Below, piece after piece: positions 6,703-9,972 of a stretch of DNA of 9,972 nucleotides. The position numbers were made by a program, and so were the translations under genes. The notes under the pieces are model-generated. The model did not search any database. It worked only from the letters and a program-made list of their open reading frames with translations, and had not been told where the DNA came from. Positions within the stretch are counted from its first letter, which is position 1. Every line of letters begins with the position of its first letter. Origin of the DNA: Actinotalea sp. (GTDB lineage: Bacteria > Actinomycetota > Actinomycetes > Actinomycetales > Cellulomonadaceae); contig JACIXM010000243.1 of NCBI GenBank assembly GCA_014360395.1, positions 1 to 9,972 of the forward strand, given 5' to 3'.

Positions 6703-8433
6703 TCAGCGCGGCGCGCGCGGGTCCAGGGGCTCCGGCGCCGGGGGCAGCGGACCGGGCCAGCGCAGGGCGAAGCCCACCGTGACGGAGCCGTCGGGCTGGA
6801 CCCGCACGACCCGGTGGTCGACGATCTCGCCCGTCTCGCGGGAGAACCGCAGGACCGTCATCTCCGCGACGCCGTTGAGCGGTCCGACGGTCGGTCGACC
6901 GGAGACGGCGCCGGCGGTGCTGCTGTTGACGTAGCGCACGCCGCCGACCTCGCGCTCGGGCCCCACCCGACGGTGGTAGTGACCCGCCACCACGGCCGGG
7001 ACGCAGCCGCGCTGGAGGGCCACCTGGCCCATCCGCGGGTCGTGCACGAGCAGCAGGTCCACTTCGGTGTCCGCACAGGCCACGTCGGCGAGGCGGGCGG
7101 CGGCGTCCCCGATCGACTCCGACCCGACCTGCCGGGTGCCCTCCCCGACGCGCGTGGTCCGCACGTCGGCGTCCCCCAGGACCCGTACCCCGGCGACGTC
7201 GACCACCTGCCCCTCGAGCACCGTCCAACCCAGGGACCGGGCGTGGGCGGCGACGACCTCGCTGTCGTGGTTGCCGCCGGCGACCACCGTCGTGACGCCG
7301 GGAGGAGTGCCCTGGGCGAACGCGGTGATGCAGTACGTCTCCACGGCCGTGCCGTTCATCGTGGTGTCCCCCGCGTTGAGGACGATCTCGGCGCCCGCCT
7401 CCTCGACGGCCGCGCGGATCACGCGCGCCATGCCGACGTTGCAGTGCAGGTCCGCCACCACGACGGCGGCCACGGTGTCCTCCGCCGTCGGGCCGGGATC
7501 GATGCCGGCACCCTCGCGCGCGGCGCGGACGCTGCTCTCCAGGGCGCGCTGCCGCTCCCAGTCCTCCCGGACCCCGGCCGCGGCGCGGTCGTAGAAGTCC
7601 TCGTTCTGCCGGTACGCGGCGACCACCTGGCTGCCGTAGGTGTCGAGCACCCCGGCGAGCCGGCCGGTGATCACCGCACCCTCCAGCGCGGTCCCGTCGA
7701 ACACCGCCGACGGCGGTCCCGGGCTCGGCCGGCCGGGCAGCACCGTCCCGGCCGCCGTCGTGCTCAGCGTGAGCACGATCGGCAGGGCGGCGGCGGCGAC
7801 CAGCAGCGGCGCCCGGTCCCGCGCGGCCGCGGCGAGCTCCGTGCGGCGCGCCGGCCCCAGGGCGGCGCGCACCGCGACGACGACGGCGCCGAGCACCAGC
7901 GCGGCACCGAGGGCGCGCTGCACGGCATCGGTCAGCAGCGCCCGCACCACCGTCTGCAGCGTGCCCTCGGGCGCGCTGAACAGCTGCACGTACCGGTCGA
8001 GGTCCTGGGCCAGCTCGTCGATCGTCGACACGGTGCGGACCTCGGTCATCTCCCGCGGGATCTCCTGCACCGTGACCCGCGCGCCGAGCGTCAGCGGGGC
8101 CGGCGAGTCGAGCACGAGCGTGCCGAGCGGCCCGAGGTCGACGGTGACCAGGTGGTCCAGCGTGACCTCGTAGCGGGCCGCGTGCGGGCCGAGGTTCGCG
8201 TCGGCCGATGCCGTCATGAGCCCGAAGGACACCGACACGAGGAGGATCGCCAGCACCGCGGCGGTGCGCCGGCGGAGGCGCCGCCACGGCACGGGTCGCC
8301 AGGCAGCGCTCACGGCGCGGTCCCAGAGTCGGGCCGCCGGCCGGTCCGCGCGCGCGCCGTCACCGGCGCGGAGCGTGGCGGACCGCGCGTCGTCGTGCGA
8401 CGACGACGCCGCGCCTCGGGTGGTCGTGGTCAT
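6703..8433 (-). CDS. Membrane-anchored calcineurin-like metallophosphoesterase
   Basis: This 576-residue protein has an Arg-rich N-terminus (48-56), helix 1 (about 57-74), an approximately 95-residue external region (76-170), helices 2 and 3 (about 173-192 and 208-228) joined by a basic loop (R196, R197, R205), a helical linker, and a metallophosphoesterase domain from about 320. All five metal-site motifs are present: D328-L-H330, G355-D356, G387-N388-H389-D390, H464, and G484-H-Y-H487. By the positive-inside rule, the N-terminus and the loop between helices 2 and 3 are cytoplasmic, so the catalytic domain faces outside. Substrate (phosphodiester or phosphomonoester) cannot be read from the sequence. 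The ATG at 8433 is my choice; the ATG at 8454 adds seven residues and neither has a clear Shine-Dalgarno. The open frame upstream to 8595 would overlap the divergent channel gene. It is separated from the CopC gene by 92 bases. Confidence 0.86.
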   Translation of the reverse strand: MTTTTRGAASSSHDDARSATLRAGDGARADRPAARLWDRAVSAAWRPVPWRRLRRRTAAVLAILLVSVSFGLMTASADANLGPHAARYEVTLDHLVTVDLGPLGTLVLDSPAPLTLGARVTVQEIPREMTEVRTVSTIDELAQDLDRYVQLFSAPEGTLQTVVRALLTDAVQRALGAALVLGAVVVAVRAALGPARRTELAAAARDRAPLLVAAAALPIVLTLSTTAAGTVLPGRPSPGPPSAVFDGTALEGAVITGRLAGVLDTYGSQVVAAYRQNEDFYDRAAAGVREDWERQRALESSVRAAREGAGIDPGPTAEDTVAAVVVADLHCNVGMARVIRAAVEEAGAEIVLNAGDTTMNGTAVETYCITAFAQGTPPGVTTVVAGGNHDSEVVAAHARSLGWTVLEGQVVDVAGVRVLGDADVRTTRVGEGTRQVGSESIGDAAARLADVACADTEVDLLLVHDPRMGQVALQRGCVPAVVAGHYHRRVGPEREVGGVRYVNSSTAGAVSGRPTVGPLNGVAEMTVLRFSRETGEIVDHRVVRVQPDGSVTVGFALRWPGPLPPAPEPLDPRAPR

Positions 8434-8522
8434 GTCGACACCAGGGTCGCGCATGACGGCGCCCGAGGAGAACCGGAGACCGACGTGCGGCGCGTCCGCC
8501 CGCGCGCGAGGGTGTGAGGACC

Positions 8523-9278
8523 ATGACGACGCCGCCCGACCGCAACGAGCCCGGGACCGCGACGGCGCCCGGCAGCCCGGGCGACCGGGCGGCACCCGGC
8601 CTGCCCGCGGAGGACCGTGTGTGGACGGCGGAGGAGCTCGCCCGGCGGCTGGACCGGCCGATGGGTGCGCTGGGCGTCCTCTTCCTGCTGCTGGTCCTGG
8701 CGCAGACGCTCGTCACCGACCCGTCGACGGGCCGGTGGCTGGGCCTGCTCGGCTGGCTCCTGTGGGGCGTCTTCGTCGCGGAGCTGGTCCTGCGGGCCGT
8801 CGTCGCCCGGGACCAGGGACGCTTCTGGCGCCGCAACTGGTGGCAGGTGGTGTTCCTCGCCGTGCCGTTCCTGCGGTTCGCCCGTGCCCTGTCCTTCCTG
8901 CGGTTCGGCCGGGCGGCCCGCGCGGCGCGCCTCGGCGGGGTGCTCACCAGCGCCGTCCGAGGGTCCCGCTCCGCCGGGCGCCTGCTCACGGACCGGATCG
9001 GCTGGCTCGTGGTCGTGACAGGCGTCGTGGTGCTCGCGACGAGCCAGCTGCTCTACCTGCTGGGGACCTTCGACCTCTACGCCGAGGCGCTCCACGCGAC
9101 GGCGCTGGCCACCGTCTCCGGCCAGCCCCTGGCCGCCGACGGCGGCGTCGCGCGCGTCGTGGAGATCGCTCTTGCCATGTACTCCGTAGCGGTGTTCGCC
9201 ACTCTGGCGGGGGCGCTCGGCGCGTACTTCCTCGAACGGCCCCGTGAGCGGTCCGGCGCGCAGACCCGGACCACCTAG
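8523..9278 (+). CDS. Voltage-sensor-type six-helix channel homologue with a non-canonical pore loop
   Basis: This 251-residue membrane protein has the layout of a voltage-gated potassium channel subunit: a polar Pro-rich N-terminus (1-40), S1 (48-64), S2 (72-93), S3 (104-117), S4 (117-136), S5 (158-181), a re-entrant loop (185-205) and S6 (210-237). S4 is textbook, with Arg at 118, 121, 127, 130, 133 and 136, mostly every third residue. Where potassium channels have TVGYG, this protein has TVSGQPL (197-203), so the selectivity filter is absent. It has no cytosolic regulatory domain (no RCK/TrkA or cyclic-nucleotide domain). The start could be ATG 8523 or the GTG at 8514; GAGGG (8508-8512) is ten bases before the ATG. 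It is divergent from the phosphoesterase gene and ends four bases before the stop of the DUF421 gene. It could be a channel of other selectivity or a voltage-sensing protein that does not conduct; I cannot tell which. Confidence 0.82.
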   Translation: MTTPPDRNEPGTATAPGSPGDRAAPGLPAEDRVWTAEELARRLDRPMGALGVLFLLLVLAQTLVTDPSTGRWLGLLGWLLWGVFVAELVLRAVVARDQGRFWRRNWWQVVFLAVPFLRFARALSFLRFGRAARAARLGGVLTSAVRGSRSAGRLLTDRIGWLVVVTGVVVLATSQLLYLLGTFDLYAEALHATALATVSGQPLAADGGVARVVEIALAMYSVAVFATLAGALGAYFLERPRERSGAQTRTT

Positions 9279-9282
9279 GCCC

Positions 9283-9822
9283 TCACCGGTCGGGCCGGCG
9301 CCCGGGCGCCGGTGCTGCGCTCGGGTCCTCCAGGGCCCACCGGTCCCCGGCCTGCGCCGCGGTCACCACCGACAGCGTGCCGTCGGTCTCCAGGACGACG
9401 GCGGCCACCTGGTCCAGTCCCCCGACGCCGCTCTGCCGCAGGGCCTGACGGATCTCCGAAGCCGTCGTGCGCTGGCCACGCAACGCCTCCTCGAGCAGGA
9501 CACCGTCGCACACCAGCACGGCCGGGGACCCCGTCACGACCGATCGTCCGCCGCTGCCGGTGCGGACCGTGGACCAGGTGACGAGCAGCTGGAGCAGGAC
9601 GAGGAGCGCCAGGGCCGCGACGCCCTCGACCCAGGACACGTGGGCGCTGAGGAGGATGGTCGCGAGCGTGGAGCCCAGCGCCACCGTGACCACCAGGTCG
9701 AAGGCGTTGAGCTTCGACAGCGTCCGTTTGCCGGTGATCCTGAGCAGCACGAGGAGGGCCACGTAGGCGCTGGTCCCCACCAGAACGGTGCGCGTCACGT
9801 CTGACCAGCCGTCGAACCACAT
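9283..9822 (-). CDS. DUF421/YetF-type membrane protein
   Basis: This 179-residue protein has three N-terminal membrane helices (about 10-28, 42-60 and 65-84) followed by a soluble domain. Family hallmarks are RITGKRTLSKLNAFDLVVTVALGS (in the stretch 28-51, with G31-K-R and F41-D), PAVLVCDG at 100-107, the SEIRQALRQSG segment at 122-132, and ETDGTLSVV at 145-153. This matches the YetF/YdfR/YrbG group (DUF421), membrane proteins of unclear function; Bacillus relatives have been linked to spore or envelope processes. The ATG at 9822 is preferred over the open frame reaching 9912, because that extension is Arg/Pro-rich and runs into the hairpin that ends the neighbouring tRNA transcript. Only a weak GGGA precedes the ATG. 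A promoter should lie in 9823-9894. Family confidence is high, function unknown. Confidence 0.88.
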   Translation of the reverse strand: MWFDGWSDVTRTVLVGTSAYVALLVLLRITGKRTLSKLNAFDLVVTVALGSTLATILLSAHVSWVEGVAALALLVLLQLLVTWSTVRTGSGGRSVVTGSPAVLVCDGVLLEEALRGQRTTASEIRQALRQSGVGGLDQVAAVVLETDGTLSVVTAAQAGDRWALEDPSAAPAPGRRPDR

Positions 9823-9894
9823 GGTCCCGGGATACCAGTACCTGCCCCGACGCGCACGGGCGACCGCCGTCGGCGGCGGAGCGCCTCGGTCGAG

Positions 9895-9938
9895 ACGACG
9901 AGGGCGGGGCACCGGACCCGGTGCCCCGCCCTCGTCGT
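9895..9938. terminator. Long perfect hairpin downstream of the tRNA, probable terminator
   Basis: Bases 9895-9915 and 9918-9938 are perfect inverted complements (21 bases), leaving AC between them; a realistic hairpin would have about 19 pairs and a 6-base loop. It starts five bases past the 3' end of the minus-strand tRNA and lies before the DUF421 gene, the expected place for a terminator of tRNA transcription. No T-run follows on either strand, as often in actinobacteria. The symmetric stem could stop transcription from both sides. Confidence 0.75.
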
Positions 9939-9942
9939 TCGG

Positions 9943-9972
9943 TGGAGCTGAGGGGACTCGAACCCCTGACCC
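9943..9972 (-). tRNA. tRNA 3' part, probably tRNA-Ala, cut by the window edge
   Basis: Read on the minus strand, the sequence gives a T-arm AGGGG-TTCGAGT-CCCCT (5-base stem, 7-base loop with the universal TTCGA) at 9967-9951, then the 3' acceptor strand CAGCTCC (9950-9944) and discriminator A73 (9943). The three bases before the edge-side T-stem belong to a variable loop ending GGGTC. The acceptor has U at position 70, compatible with the G3:U70 pair that marks tRNA-Ala, and A73 fits too; a standard A3:U70 pair in another tRNA is not excluded because the 5' strand is outside the window. The next bases are CCG, so CCA is not encoded. Confidence 0.8.

Noticed and set aside
6532..8517. A 661-codon open frame on the plus strand across the phosphoesterase gene
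   Set aside because: It is antisense to a gene with five intact metallophosphoesterase motifs, its product is compositionally biased, and it shows no recognisable domain.
9864..9876. CCGCCG-T-CGGCGG palindrome in the gap upstream of the DUF421 gene as an operator
   Set aside because: It is built from GC-only repeats expected by chance here and has no link to a known regulator.
9823..9912. Upstream start for the DUF421 protein
   Set aside because: It would begin inside the long hairpin and add 30 Arg/Pro-rich residues before the usual family N-terminus; ATG 9822 fits the family.

Overview
The window is a very GC-rich stretch with densely packed genes, frequent GTG starts, four-base stop/start overlaps and G+C-loaded third codon positions. 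Together with the gene content (HerA-like ATPase, DtxR-family regulator, CopC and YceI proteins with membrane anchors) this points to an actinobacterium. A Micrococcales/Cellulomonadaceae-type host is my guess from overall style; no sequence here proves the genus. I see no insertion sequence, phage gene, CRISPR array or integrase, and no gene-free stretch longer than about 120 bases.

Layout. (1) 1-564, plus strand: the C-terminal end of a HerA-like (DUF853/YjgR-type) ATPase, cut by the window edge. (2) 634-1764, minus: a membrane fatty-acid desaturase with all three histidine boxes, converging on the ATPase gene across a short gap that holds a hairpin. (3) 1885-5130, minus: a tightly overlapped operon read in the order binding lipoprotein, ATPase, permease, DtxR-family regulator. 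It is a metal ABC importer with its own repressor. Both the lipoprotein (Glu as third metal ligand) and the regulator (Glu where DtxR has Cys) carry manganese-type residues. A perfect 6-4-6 palindrome lies exactly over the first gene's start codon and is the best candidate operator. (4) 5184-6610, minus: a translationally coupled pair, a membrane-anchored CopC protein followed by a membrane-anchored YceI protein. (5) 6703-8433, minus: a three-helix membrane protein with a complete calcineurin-like metallophosphoesterase domain that should face outside. (6) 8523-9278, plus: a voltage-sensor-type six-helix channel homologue whose pore loop lacks the potassium selectivity signature. (7) 9283-9822, minus: a DUF421/YetF-type membrane protein, tail to tail with the channel gene. 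(8) 9895-9938: a long perfect inverted repeat, followed on the right by the 3' part of a minus-strand tRNA, probably tRNA-Ala, cut by the window edge.

How the genes work together. The manganese importer and its repressor form a self-contained homeostasis unit. The neighbouring CopC-YceI pair is an envelope module that may handle copper and a lipid or isoprenoid. The remaining genes look like independent envelope or membrane functions. Most of the window is ordinary actinobacterial core or near-core content. The points that most deserve a second look are the channel with no selectivity filter, the palindrome whose 4-base centre contains the start codon of the manganese operon, and the coupled CopC-YceI pair.
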